Shown piece after piece: positions 42,980 through 52,400 of a stretch of 64,000 nt of DNA. Below the pieces are notes generated by a model. The model worked only from the letters and a program-made list of their open reading frames with translations, ran no database searches and was not told where the DNA came from. The DNA comes from Streptomyces violaceusniger. GTDB taxonomy: Bacteria > Actinomycetota > Actinomycetes > Streptomycetales > Streptomycetaceae. The first letter of the stretch is position 1, and every line of letters starts with the position of its first letter. The position numbers were made by a program, and so were the translations under genes. Where the stretch lies: contig BJHW01000001.1 in assembly GCA_005405945.1 (NCBI GenBank), positions 2,666,001-2,730,000 on the forward strand. Direction: 5' to 3'.

Positions 42980-43216
42980 ACGGACCCCGTGGCAACGGAC
43001 CAGCAGGGCGCCCCGGACCGTCAACACGCCGGTGAACGCGCCCAGGACATGTCCGTGCGCCACTCCGGCCCGGTCCGTACCGTCTTGCACACCGCCCAGT
43101 GCCCCGTGCTCGCGCAGGACCTGCTGATTCGGCTGGACGAGACGTATCCGCAGGTGCCCGCGTCCGCCAAAGAACAACTGCTGACGGGCCTGGTCCGCCA
43201 GGGACCCGCCAGCTAA
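42980..43216 (+). pseudogene. Possible lantibiotic-dehydratase fragment
   Basis: The plus strand reads MSVRHSGPVRTVLHTAQCPV, then LAQDLLIRLDETYPQVPASA and KEQLLTGLVRQG, then stops. The pattern of an xRHSxxVRxxLxxA start and a winged-helix-like LxxRLxxxYP...LLxxLVxxG resembles a segment of LanB-type dehydratases. It is about 75 residues and isolated between two minus-strand genes. A tentative match. Confidence 0.3.
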
Positions 43217-43234
43217 ACGGGACATGAGTCGCCG

Positions 43235-45466
43235 TCACCCGGCCGTCGTCTCCACCCTCAGCAGCGCCGTCGCGGTGTCCAGCGCGGTTTCCACCTCCTG
43301 GGGCGTGTCGCCGACCGCGATGACATGGCCGAGGCGGTCGTAGGCGTCCCTGGGCGGCCGGACGGCGCGGCCGGGCGTGCCGGTGGTGACGACGGCCACC
43401 ACGCCCGGCACCCGTTCGGCAGCTGCGGTTCCCTCGATGGCCACCAGCCGGCCGGTGTCCCGCGCGGTGAGGAACCGCAGCCCGGCGTGGCGAGAGCGGT
43501 GCGCTTCGAGATACACCGGGAGGCCGGCGGCACCGCGGACCTGCTGTTCGAGGAGGTCGACTCCGGTCGCGGCGCGGACGAGTTCGGGGATCATGCCGCC
43601 GGCGAGCCGTCCGTTGATCTCGATGACGACGGGTCCCACGGCCGTCAGCCGCACCTCGATGTGGGCGGGGCCATACTCGAACCCGACGGCCTTGAGGGCC
43701 TGCCGGGCGGCCTCCGCGACTTCGGCCTGGTGCGCCGTCGGCAGCCCCGCCGGGAAGAGATGCCCGGTCTCGACGAAGTGGGGCAGCGGGGTCGTGGTCC
43801 GCCGGGTGACCCCTACGCACACGGCCTCGCCGCCGGTGCAGAACATCTCCACGCTGTACTCCGGCCCGTCCACGAATTCCTCGACGAGCACCTGTCCGGC
43901 GCTCCGCTGCCCGCGCACGTTCTCGGTGACGGCGAGGATGCGCGCGGCATGCGCCACGGCGGTGGCCTCGTCCGGGCACCACCGCACGTCCTGTGAACCG
44001 GATCCGTCGACCGGCTTGACGACACAGGGCGTGCCGACGAGCGCGACCGCCGCCGGGATGTCGGCGGTGTCCGCGACGACGGCGTACGCGGGCTGGGGCA
44101 CTCCCGCGTCCCTCAGGGCTGCCCTGGTCAGAGCCTTGTTCCTGCAGGCGGCGGCGGTCTGGGGAGCGTGGCCCGGCACGCCCAGCGCACCGGCCAGGCG
44201 CGCCGTGTGCTCCAGGTAGAAGTCGCTGGTCGTGGTGGTGCCCGCGACGGTCCGCCCGGCGGCGGCCTCGCCGACTGCGGCCAGGACGGCGGTGTCGTCC
44301 TCGGTGTCACAGACGACGGCCGAGTAACCGGTGGCCTCAAGTTCGGCGTAGCGGCCGGGGTCCCGGGCCAGGAGGACCGGAGCGAAGCCGAGCCGGGTGG
44401 CGGTGCGCAGCGCGAGCATCCCCGTGCCGGTGGTGTTGGATTCCACGAAGACCAGCACCGGCCGGTCGGTGCGCGGGATGGAGGCGTACGACCAGTTGGT
44501 CACGGTCGTGCCGAAGGGCACCCGGGCGGGCTCCCGGGCGATCGGGCCGGACGGCTCGTGCCGGTAGACGGTGTCGGCGTAGCGGTCGCCGCGGTCGGGC
44601 ATGATGCCGACCAGGCGAGTGCCCGGCGTGGCACGGGCGGCCAGGTGGGACAGGACGCGGTAGACGGAGCCGGAGGTGTTGCCGGCGAAGATCTTCTGTT
44701 CCCGGGCGAGGCTCTGGGTGGCGTGGAACGCCTCGTCGTCGGAGAGCCAGTGCACTTCGTCGATGAGCCGGTAGTCGATGTTGTCGGGGAACAGGCTGTT
44801 GCCGAGGCCGCTCTGCTTGCGCGTTGCGATGTCGGGCTGGCCGAACAGGACGCTGCCGACGCAGTCGACGCCGACGACCTTGAGGTCCGGAAACCGTTCG
44901 AGGAGCGCCGCGGAGGTTCCGCACAGCGAGCCACCGCTGCCGACGGAGCCGACCAGGACATCCACCGTCCCCAGGTCGTCGACGAGTTCGTCGGCGAGGC
45001 CGCGGTAGGCGGCGGGGTTGTCCGGATTGCTGTACTGGCGCGGCCAGTACGCGCCGGGCAGGTCCTGCATCAGCTCCGCGAGGCGTTCCAGCCGGGCGCT
45101 CTGCCACCCCTGGGCCGTCATCGCCTCGACGATGTGGACCGTGCAGCCCATCGCCGTCAGCTTGGCGAGGGTGACAGCGTCGATGCGGGGGTCGCTGACG
45201 ATGTGGACGGGGTGCCCCAGATAGGTCCCGACCAGGGCGATGCCGAGCGCCATGGTGCCCGAGGAACTCTCCACGACGGGCGCGCCCTCCGCCAGGACGC
45301 CGGTGCGGCGCGCCTCGAGGATCATGCGGCGGGCGACCCGGTCCTTCATCGCGTACGGGTTCTGCAGTTCGAGTTTGGCGTAGACCTCCACGCCCTCCGG
45401 GACATCCGCTCGCAGCCGGACGACCGGGGTGTTGCCTATGGCGTCGACGAGGGTGTCATGACGCAT
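43235..45466 (-). CDS. Fusion: cysteine-synthase-like PLP enzyme plus ATP-grasp ligase
   Basis: 743 residues. Residues 1-320 are a fold-type II PLP enzyme: VDAIGNTPVVRLRADVPEGV, NPYAMKDRVARRMILEA (the Lys of MKDR is the PLP anchor), VVESSSGTMALGIALVGTYL and VGSVGSGGSLCGTSAAL (phosphate-binding Gly loop). Residues 350-743 are an ATP-grasp domain: AACRNKALTRAALRDAGVPQ, TPCVVKPVDGSGSQDVRW, QVLVEEFVDGPEYSVEMFC and VVIEINGRLAGGMIPELV. The PLP half resembles the enzyme that joins O-phosphothreonine and an amino donor in 2,3-diaminobutyrate synthesis. The ATP-grasp half would form an amide with a carboxylate. The ATG at 45466 overlaps the kinase stop by 11 nt. Confidence 0.88.
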   Translation of the reverse strand: MRHDTLVDAIGNTPVVRLRADVPEGVEVYAKLELQNPYAMKDRVARRMILEARRTGVLAEGAPVVESSSGTMALGIALVGTYLGHPVHIVSDPRIDAVTLAKLTAMGCTVHIVEAMTAQGWQSARLERLAELMQDLPGAYWPRQYSNPDNPAAYRGLADELVDDLGTVDVLVGSVGSGGSLCGTSAALLERFPDLKVVGVDCVGSVLFGQPDIATRKQSGLGNSLFPDNIDYRLIDEVHWLSDDEAFHATQSLAREQKIFAGNTSGSVYRVLSHLAARATPGTRLVGIMPDRGDRYADTVYRHEPSGPIAREPARVPFGTTVTNWSYASIPRTDRPVLVFVESNTTGTGMLALRTATRLGFAPVLLARDPGRYAELEATGYSAVVCDTEDDTAVLAAVGEAAAGRTVAGTTTTSDFYLEHTARLAGALGVPGHAPQTAAACRNKALTRAALRDAGVPQPAYAVVADTADIPAAVALVGTPCVVKPVDGSGSQDVRWCPDEATAVAHAARILAVTENVRGQRSAGQVLVEEFVDGPEYSVEMFCTGGEAVCVGVTRRTTTPLPHFVETGHLFPAGLPTAHQAEVAEAARQALKAVGFEYGPAHIEVRLTAVGPVVIEINGRLAGGMIPELVRAATGVDLLEQQVRGAAGLPVYLEAHRSRHAGLRFLTARDTGRLVAIEGTAAAERVPGVVAVVTTGTPGRAVRPPRDAYDRLGHVIAVGDTPQEVETALDTATALLRVETTAG

Positions 45467-46388
45467 GCGTACTCCCTGGGAAGGTGCCTGACGGGGTGGC
45501 GGATCGGTAGACGGACGTGGTGCCGGGCAGCCGGGCGCAGGCGGCTCTGACGGCGGCGAGCGTGTCGCGGTGGCCGGGGGCGGTGGCATCCAGCAGGAGC
45601 CCGGCCATGGTGCCGCTGTGGGTACACATCACGCCGAGGGCATCGAGGTCGCCGGCCATGCGGATGAGCGCGTCGAGGTTGCGCTTGGGCAGCCACCGCT
45701 GGTTGAGCCGGGCGCTGCGGGTGGCGACGGCGCCGACCCCGTGGAGGTCACCGTCGCGTACCGCCGCGGTGAGGTCGTCGACGAGGTGGGCGTACTCGGC
45801 TCGCAGAGCGGGCGGGACGTGTCTGGTGCGCCGGTTGTAGGCGACCGTGTCGAGCAGGCCGCCCTCGTCGACGGCGACGACGGTGGCGGGCGGCAGAGTC
45901 CCGAGGCGGGCGCGGAGCCGGACGGCCCGGTGCTCGAAGAGGACGATCCCGGGGTGCATGACGCCGTCGGTGGGTTCGATGGGGCGCAGCCAGTCCTCGA
46001 CGGCAGCGGGCGTGGTGTCCAGACCGAGGACGGTGCCAACGGCCCGCGCCGTGGCGACGAGGTCGGCGGACGAGCTGGCGAGGCCCTTGCCGACGAGCAG
46101 GTCGCTGTCGAGGACGAGGGAGCCACCACCTCTCAGGTGGTGGGCGTCGAGCATGGCTCGCGCCAGGCGCAGTGACTTGGTCTTGTGGGTGGGATAGACC
46201 CGCAGCGGGCCGTGCCGATCGTAACGGAACCAGGCGCGGCTGCCTTGGGTGATGGGAAACGTGACCAGGAAGTCGGTGCCGTCGGGGAGGACGCCCTGGA
46301 GCAGCTCGCCGAAGGTGCCGCACGCGGCGGCCGCGCCCTCGTGCAGGTCCACGCCCGCGCGGCGGGCGACGAGTGCGGGTTCCGTCAT
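45456..46388 (-). CDS. GHMP-family small-molecule kinase, probably L-threonine kinase
   Basis: 310 residues. AAAACGTFGELLQGVLPDGT is the N-terminal strand of PduX-like kinases, and SDLLVGKGLASSSADLVATA is the GHMP ATP loop. The C-terminal half has ALGVMCTHSGTMAGLLLD, the second glycine-rich motif. PduX-type enzymes phosphorylate L-threonine at its hydroxyl. Here the product would be the activated substrate of the PLP enzyme encoded immediately downstream. The ATG at 46388 overlaps the stop of the lyase gene (ATGA), and its own stop overlaps the next start, so all three are coupled. Confidence 0.87.
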   Translation of the reverse strand: MTEPALVARRAGVDLHEGAAAACGTFGELLQGVLPDGTDFLVTFPITQGSRAWFRYDRHGPLRVYPTHKTKSLRLARAMLDAHHLRGGGSLVLDSDLLVGKGLASSSADLVATARAVGTVLGLDTTPAAVEDWLRPIEPTDGVMHPGIVLFEHRAVRLRARLGTLPPATVVAVDEGGLLDTVAYNRRTRHVPPALRAEYAHLVDDLTAAVRDGDLHGVGAVATRSARLNQRWLPKRNLDALIRMAGDLDALGVMCTHSGTMAGLLLDATAPGHRDTLAAVRAACARLPGTTSVYRSATPSGTFPGSTHAS

Positions 46389-47873
46389 GACAGTTGCTGG
46401 TTCCAGGCGGCGAGCAGGGCATCGCGGCGGCGCGCGGCGTCAGCGCGGTGATCGGCGCGGCGGGTCCAAGCGGCGCCGAGGGTGGCGAGTTCGGTTTGCT
46501 GGGCGGCGAGCAGTTCCCGCACGCGGTCGGGGTGGGTGGAGCCTTCCGATAGTTTGGCGCGCAGTCCACGGTCGACGTCGAAGGCCTCGCTGAGCAGGTC
46601 GTCGGCGGCGTCGATGTCGTAGTCGAACTCGGCGGCGCAGCTGCGCAGCAGGGCCGCGTCGGGTTCGCCGGGGCGCAGCCCACTGTCCACTGCTTGTCTG
46701 ACATACCGTCCGGCGATGATCTGTGCGGTGCGCCAGGGAATGCCATGGGTGAGGGTGAGCCGGTTGGCGAGGGTGAAGCCCCCAGGTGGTCCTCGGCGCA
46801 CGCGGCGCGCATGCGGTCGGCGCGGAAGGTGGCACTGGTGACGACGGCGTGGGCGAGGCGCAGCACGGAGCGCATCGCGTCGGCCTGGATCCGCAGGTGC
46901 GCGCCGGCTTCCTTCGAGACCTCGACGGTGTTGGTGTACGGGGTGTTGCGCTGCCCGGCGGCGATGTCGGCGGCGCGGCCCACGACGTGCGCACAGCGGC
47001 CCCGGATGCGTTCCAGGACGGGGAAGTTGCGCTTCTGCGGCATGGCGGCGGAGATGCCGGCCAGGTCGTCAGGCAGGTCGAGAAAGCCGAAGCCGCTGCC
47101 GCCCCAGGTCATGAGGTCGGTGGTGAAGCGGCTGAGTACGACCGCGTAGTGGGCGAGGTCCCCGCGATCACGTCGGTCCAGGTGCGGGAGGCGACGGCCA
47201 CCAGGGCGTGCGGCTGAGCACGCGCGAATCCGAGGAGACCGGCCATGCGGGCGCGGTCCCACGGCAGTTCCTGCCCGGCCATGGTGCCGGAGCCCAGGGG
47301 GCAGGCGTCGCACTCGTCGTAGGTGTGCAGCATGCGGCGCAGCGCGGTGATCGTCTCGGCGGCGAGTGCGGCGAGGTGGAAGCCGGGGCTGATGATCTGG
47401 GCGGCCTGGCCATGGGTGTACCCCGGCATGGGCGTATCGGTGTACCGGGCCGCGAGGGCGATGACCGCCCGCCCGAACGCGGCCAGGTCGACGGCGATGG
47501 CCGAAAGGCCCTCCCGCGCGGCCATGAGCTGGGCGCACGCCTGGAGGTCGTTGCGGCTGCGGTCGACGTGCCAGGCGGCGAAGACCGGCCCCCCGGCCTG
47601 GACATGGCGTTCCACGGCGAAGGAGATGTCGGACATGTTCTGTTCAGGGTCGGCGCGTACGGCCTCGGGACTCAGCGTGTCGAGCCGGGCGCCGAGGGCC
47701 GCCGCGTCAGCGACGTCGACGAGGTCCATGCGGACGTATTCGGCGAGGACGACCTTCTCGATGGCGACGTAGTGGCCGAGGAGGTGCTCGGCCTCATAGG
47801 CGAACTGCGGGGCGAGTACCTCCTCGTGCCAGACCTCGCTGGGAATGCCGTCGATCCGGCCGGTTACCGGCAT
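46385..47873 (-). pseudogene. Argininosuccinate-lyase-family enzyme, two frameshifts
   Basis: About 496 residues once one G is restored near 47160 and one near 46783 (span 1,489 bp). The first frame gives EVWHEEVLAPQFAYEAEHLL, AWHVDRSRNDLQACAQLMAA (family HxxRSRND) and MPGYTHGQAAQIISPGFHLA (YTHxQ, catalytic His). The second gives LDLPDDLAGISAAMPQKRNF (the MPQKxN signature loop) and NTVEVSKEAGAHLRIQAD. The third gives LANRLTLTHGIPWRTAQIIA to the end. All signature residues are kept, so the enzyme is probably real. In this setting it would split an aspartate adduct of phosphothreonine into fumarate and 2,3-diaminobutyrate rather than make arginine. No other arginine gene is nearby. Confidence 0.85.
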
Positions 47874-49459
47874 GCCACTCTCCCGAGGCGTGTGCGTTGG
47901 AGTGCGGTGGCGAGCCCGGCCACCGTCGGGTCGGCGAAGAACGTCCGGAGCGTCACCTGCGCGTCGTACGCGGAGGTGAGGCGGGCCAGCATGCGCAGGG
48001 CCTGGAGCGAGTGGCCGCCGAGGGCGAAGAAGTCCTGGTGGACGTCGAGGACATCGGTGCCGAGCAGGTCACGCCAGGCGTCGGCCACCTGCCGCTCCAC
48101 CGTGGTGCGCGGGGCGGTCGCGGCGGGCCGTTCGTCGTGCGGTCGCGCCGCCGCGCGGCGGGGGCCGGCGACCGCGCCCAGCCGGGACAGGCGGGTGTCC
48201 GGGGCTTCCAGGGCGGCGGCGAGCAGGCGCACGTAGTCGCGGAGCAGGGTGTCCGCAGTGGACCGGTCGAACAGGGCGACATCGTAGACGATGCGGACCA
48301 TGTCGTCGGCGACGTCCAGCAGCAAGTCCTCCTCGCACGAGGACACGGCGGCACCGAGGCCGCCCGCGGGCACGTAGTTGAAGGCGAGCTGGTACAACGG
48401 CGGCACGCCGGGCAGGCGGGGCGCGGGCAGCAGCTCGACCAGGGTCTGGAACGGGATGTCGTTGCGCTCCCCGGCACGGACCGCGGCCCGTACCCGGCGG
48501 AGGAGTTCCGTGACGTCGGGGTCTGCGGTGAGGTCGACGCGCAGCACCTGCATGTTGACGAAGGTGCCGACCATCGACAGCGTCTCGGGTTCGGCGCGGC
48601 CGGCCACGGGCAGGCCGACGACGACGTCGTGGGCGCCGGAATGATGGTGCAGCAGGGCGACGTAGGCCGTGAGGAGCAGCAGGACCGGCCGGGTGCCGAG
48701 GCGGCGGGCCGCGGCGGTCAGGGACGCACCGATGCCGGCAGGCAGCGCGGTGCGCGCCTCCGCTCCCCTGAACGTGCGTGCCAAGGGGCGGGGCCGGTCC
48801 AGCGGGATGGTGTGGACGGGGGGCAGCCCGGCGAGGCGCGAGCGCCAGTGCGCGGCGAGCGCGCCGCGCCGGGTGGGCCCGAGCCGGGCGCGTTCCCGGT
48901 GGGCGTGCTCGCTGTAGGTGCGCGGCAGATCGGGGAGCTGGGGCTCGCGGCCCTCCTCGGCGGCGGCGCAGATCTCGGTGAGTTCGGCGTGCGCGTTGAT
49001 CCGGGACGCGCTGTCGTAGACGGTGTGGTGGGCGGCGAACAGCACGGACCACGTGCCCTCCCCCAGCGTGAGGATCGCCGCCCGCCACAGCGGCGCCCGC
49101 TCCGGGTCGAACGGGCGGCACGCCAGCTCGGTACGCAGCGACCGCCGCCGCTGCGTCTGTGCGACCGGGTCGAGCCCGCTCAGGTCGGCCCGCTCGACGG
49201 GCAGCTCCACCCAGGGGTGCACGTACTGGGTCAGCTCCCCGTCGATGACGTGCAGCGCGGTGCGCAGCGGCTCGTGGCGTACCGTCAGCAGAGCGAGAGC
49301 GCGCACGAGGTCGGCCTCGTCGATGCCGGCGTGCACGGGGAACTCGTCGACCGCGCAGTACGTCGGCGGGTCGTGGGTGAGCCGGGAAGCGAGCCAGGCG
49401 CGCTCCTGCGCGTACGACGCCGGTACCCCGGACGGCGGGACGGGGCGGGGCCTGATCAC
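47864..49459 (-). CDS. Free-standing NRPS condensation-carrier (C-T) protein
   Basis: 531 residues starting at a GTG (49459) that overlaps the upstream TGA. Residues 10-440 are a condensation domain: SYAQERAWLASRLTHDPPTY, AILTLGEGTWSVLFAAHHTV followed by YDSAS (HHxxxD with Ser in place of the usual Gly) and GLPVAGRAEPETLSMVGTFV. Residues 460-530 are a carrier domain with [19 protein letters not shown]; the Ser of GGHSL takes phosphopantetheine. There is no adenylation domain, so the carrier must be loaded by another protein in the cluster. The stop overlaps the next gene's start. Normal NRPS modules have C-A-T, so this looks like a docking or transfer module. Confidence 0.9.
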   Translation of the reverse strand: MIRPRPVPPSGVPASYAQERAWLASRLTHDPPTYCAVDEFPVHAGIDEADLVRALALLTVRHEPLRTALHVIDGELTQYVHPWVELPVERADLSGLDPVAQTQRRRSLRTELACRPFDPERAPLWRAAILTLGEGTWSVLFAAHHTVYDSASRINAHAELTEICAAAEEGREPQLPDLPRTYSEHAHRERARLGPTRRGALAAHWRSRLAGLPPVHTIPLDRPRPLARTFRGAEARTALPAGIGASLTAAARRLGTRPVLLLLTAYVALLHHHSGAHDVVVGLPVAGRAEPETLSMVGTFVNMQVLRVDLTADPDVTELLRRVRAAVRAGERNDIPFQTLVELLPAPRLPGVPPLYQLAFNYVPAGGLGAAVSSCEEDLLLDVADDMVRIVYDVALFDRSTADTLLRDYVRLLAAALEAPDTRLSRLGAVAGPRRAAARPHDERPAATAPRTTVERQVADAWRDLLGTDVLDVHQDFFALGGHSLQALRMLARLTSAYDAQVTLRTFFADPTVAGLATALQRTRLGRVACR

Positions 49460-52400
49460 GGCCGCTCGCCGCCGGTCATCGGCAGCACGTGGCCGGGCAG
49501 TGCGACGGGGTCGCCCAGGACGACGGCGATGTCCCGCCGCCCCTCGTACGGTTCGCGGGCGTGTGCCGTGCGGAGGTTGTCGACCACGAGGACGTCGCCC
49601 TCCTGCCAGGGCTCGCCGACGGTGAACCGGTCGTAGACGGCATTGATGGTCTCCACCATGTCGGCGGTGACCGGGGTGCCGTCGCCGGTCGCGGTGTCGA
49701 AGGGCAGGCCCTCGGGGCCGTAGACGTCGGTGAGGTACTCCCGGACGGCGGGATCCATGGTGAGCCCGTTGAGGAAGGCGATCTGGTTGAACCAGCCGGG
49801 CACGCCGGTGTCCGGGTGGCGCACGACGGCGGCGCGGCGCTGGCGGGTGGCGAGCCGGTCGCCGGCCAGCCAGGTGGGCTCGATACCCGCACTGGCGCAG
49901 TAGGCGTCGACCTCCGCACGGTCGGTGGTGCCGAACGCGTCGGTCCAGGCGACGCCGACGTCGTGGTACATGCGGCGCAGCAGCCAGCCGTGGCGCTCGA
50001 AGGGGGCGACGAGGCCCGGTGGGAGGGCGGCGAGGACCTGCTGGGAGTCGGCGACCAGGGTACGGCCACCGCTGTCGGGCGCGGTGAGGCAGCCGAAGAG
50101 CAATGTGGCGGGAACGGTGGCGGCATAGCTCAACTCGTGGTGCATGCACATCTGGTCGTCGGCGGGCCAGTGGCTGCCCGAGTAGAGACCGGGCGCGTGC
50201 ACGGTGCGGGGGGCGAAGCCCTCGCGTTCGGCCATCGCCTCCACCCCGAGAGCAGCGGCGACGGCGGCGACGTCGGCGGGGGTGCGGACGCCGAGGCCGC
50301 GCAGCAGGACCGCGCCGGACCCGGCGAGCGCGGCACGGGCCGCGGGCCGGTGGGCGGCGGCGCGTGCGGCGGGGTCCCGGCCCGTGTGGGCGTCGAGCAT
50401 GCGCAGGGGTGCGGGGGCGGCCGGTGGCGAGCCGGCCGCCGCCCCGGCCGCGGGCTTCGCGGCGGACTTGCGATCGAGCAGGGCGGCGACGTCGGCGACC
50501 GTGGGGGTGTCCCGGAGGTCGGCGACCGTGACCAGGCGGTCCAGTTCGATGGACAGGCGGATCGCGGACAGGGAGGTGCCGCCGAGTTCGGTGAAGCGGG
50601 AGTCGCGTCCGATGCGCTCCTCGGGCACCTTCAGCAGGCGGGCCCATATCGCGGCGACGCGGTGCTCGGTGCCGGTGGCGAGCCGGGGGGTGTCCGCGCC
50701 GGCGTCGCCCATGCCGGCGCCGCCTGTGTCGCGTTCGCGACGGGCACGGGCGGTGAGGGCGATCTTGTCGATCTTCCCGTTGCCGGACAGCGGGAGCTCG
50801 CGGGTGTGGTACAGCCGGGGCGGCACCATGTAGTCCGGCAGGAACGCGCCCAGGGCGCGGGCGACCCCGGCGCCGTCGGGGGCGTCCCCGCCGGTGTAGT
50901 AGGCGACGAGTTGCGGATCGCCGTCGGTCCCGGCGACGACGACGGCGCCGTCGCGCACGCCCGGCACCTGGAGCAGGCGGTCCTCGATCTCACCGATCTC
51001 GATGCGGAACCCGCTGATCTTGACCTGGGAGTCACGCCGGCCCAGGTACTCGAAGTCGCCGGAGGGCAGCCGGCGGCCGAAGTCGCCCGAGCGGTAGAGG
51101 CGGTCGCCGGGACGGTAGGGGTCGTGACCGTAGACGGCGGCCGTGCGGTCGGGGTCGTTGACGTAGCCGCGGCCGACGCACACCCCAGCCATGACGATCT
51201 CGCCGGGCGCGCCGATGGGCACGAGGTGGAGGTGCTCGTCCATGACGTAGACGCGGCAATTGCGGACGGTGGGGCCGAGCGGCACGGAGCGGTGGCCGGG
51301 CAGGGCGTGCATCACACCGTGGTTGGTGTCGTCGCTGACTTCCGTGAGCCCGTAGCAGTTGACGAGGGGAACGCCGGGGAAGGCGTCGAACCAGCGGCGC
51401 ACCAGCTCCTTCTTCAGCGCCTCCCCGGTGACGGCCACGACCCGCAGGTCGGGGAGTACGGCGCGGTCACCGGCCATCTCGGTCAGGACGAGTTCGAGGT
51501 AGGTCGGCACCAGCTGGGCGACCTGGACGCGGTGGCGGTTCATCAGGTCGACGAACCGGCGCACGTCGAGAATGGCCTCCTGCTCGACCAGCAGGGTGCG
51601 CCCGCCGACGAGGAGCGCGGAGACGAGTTGCCACAGGGAGATGTCGAAGCACTGCGGCGCGGTCTGCGCGACGGTGTCGCCCTCCCGGATGCCGCAGTCC
51701 TCGATCTTGGCGTAGAGGTGGTTGAGGAAGCCGTCGTGCTCGCACATGGCGCCCTTGGGCTCGCCGGTGGAGCCCGAGGTGAAGTACACGTACGCCAGTT
51801 GGTCGCCGGCGACGGGAACCTCCGGGTCGCGGGTGGGGCCGCTGGCGTCGAGCACGTCACGTACGCGCATGCAGCGCGGCGCGTCACGGCCTTCGAGGGC
51901 CTCGTCGAGAGGCGGCACGTCGTCGTCGGCGAGGACCCAGCGGCACTCCGCCCGGGTGAGGGTTCTGGCCATGCGCCCGGCGGGGAAGTGGGGTTCGAGT
52001 GGCAGGTAGCAGCCGCCCGCCTTGAAGACACCGAGCACGGCGGCCAGCCACCGCGGGGTGCGCTCGGTCACGACGGCGACGACGTCCTCGGGTTCCAGGC
52101 CCTGTCGGAGCAGCGTCCAGGCGATCTTGTTGGCGTCTTCGTTGATCTCGCGGTAGGTCCGGGTGGTGTCGCCGTGGACGACGGCGATCGCGCCGGGGTG
52201 GCGACGGGCGCGTTCCTCGAAGAGCTCGTGGAAGCGGCGGCCGGGCAGCGGCCGTTCGGGGCCGGAGCTGGCGGCGATGACCGCCTCGGCCTCTTCCTCT
52301 GTGAGCAGGCCGTGCGTGGTGTGCGGCTCGTCGGGGGCCTCGGTCAGCAGGCGCAGGACGTGCCCGACATGGCGGTGCAGGCGCTCGGCGGCCACGTAGG

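Noticed and set aside
42720..43982. Extension of the aldolase frame by about 420 codons at the 5' end
   Set aside because: The extension runs antisense-like through the neighbouring ATP-grasp gene and has no motif. The ATG at 42719 has a good ribosome-binding site and starts the family's natural N-terminus.
46385..47873. Calling the lyase a genuine arginine-pathway argininosuccinate lyase (argH)
   Set aside because: It overlaps NRPS and kinase genes end to end and there is no other arginine gene nearby; a diaminobutyrate role fits the context better.
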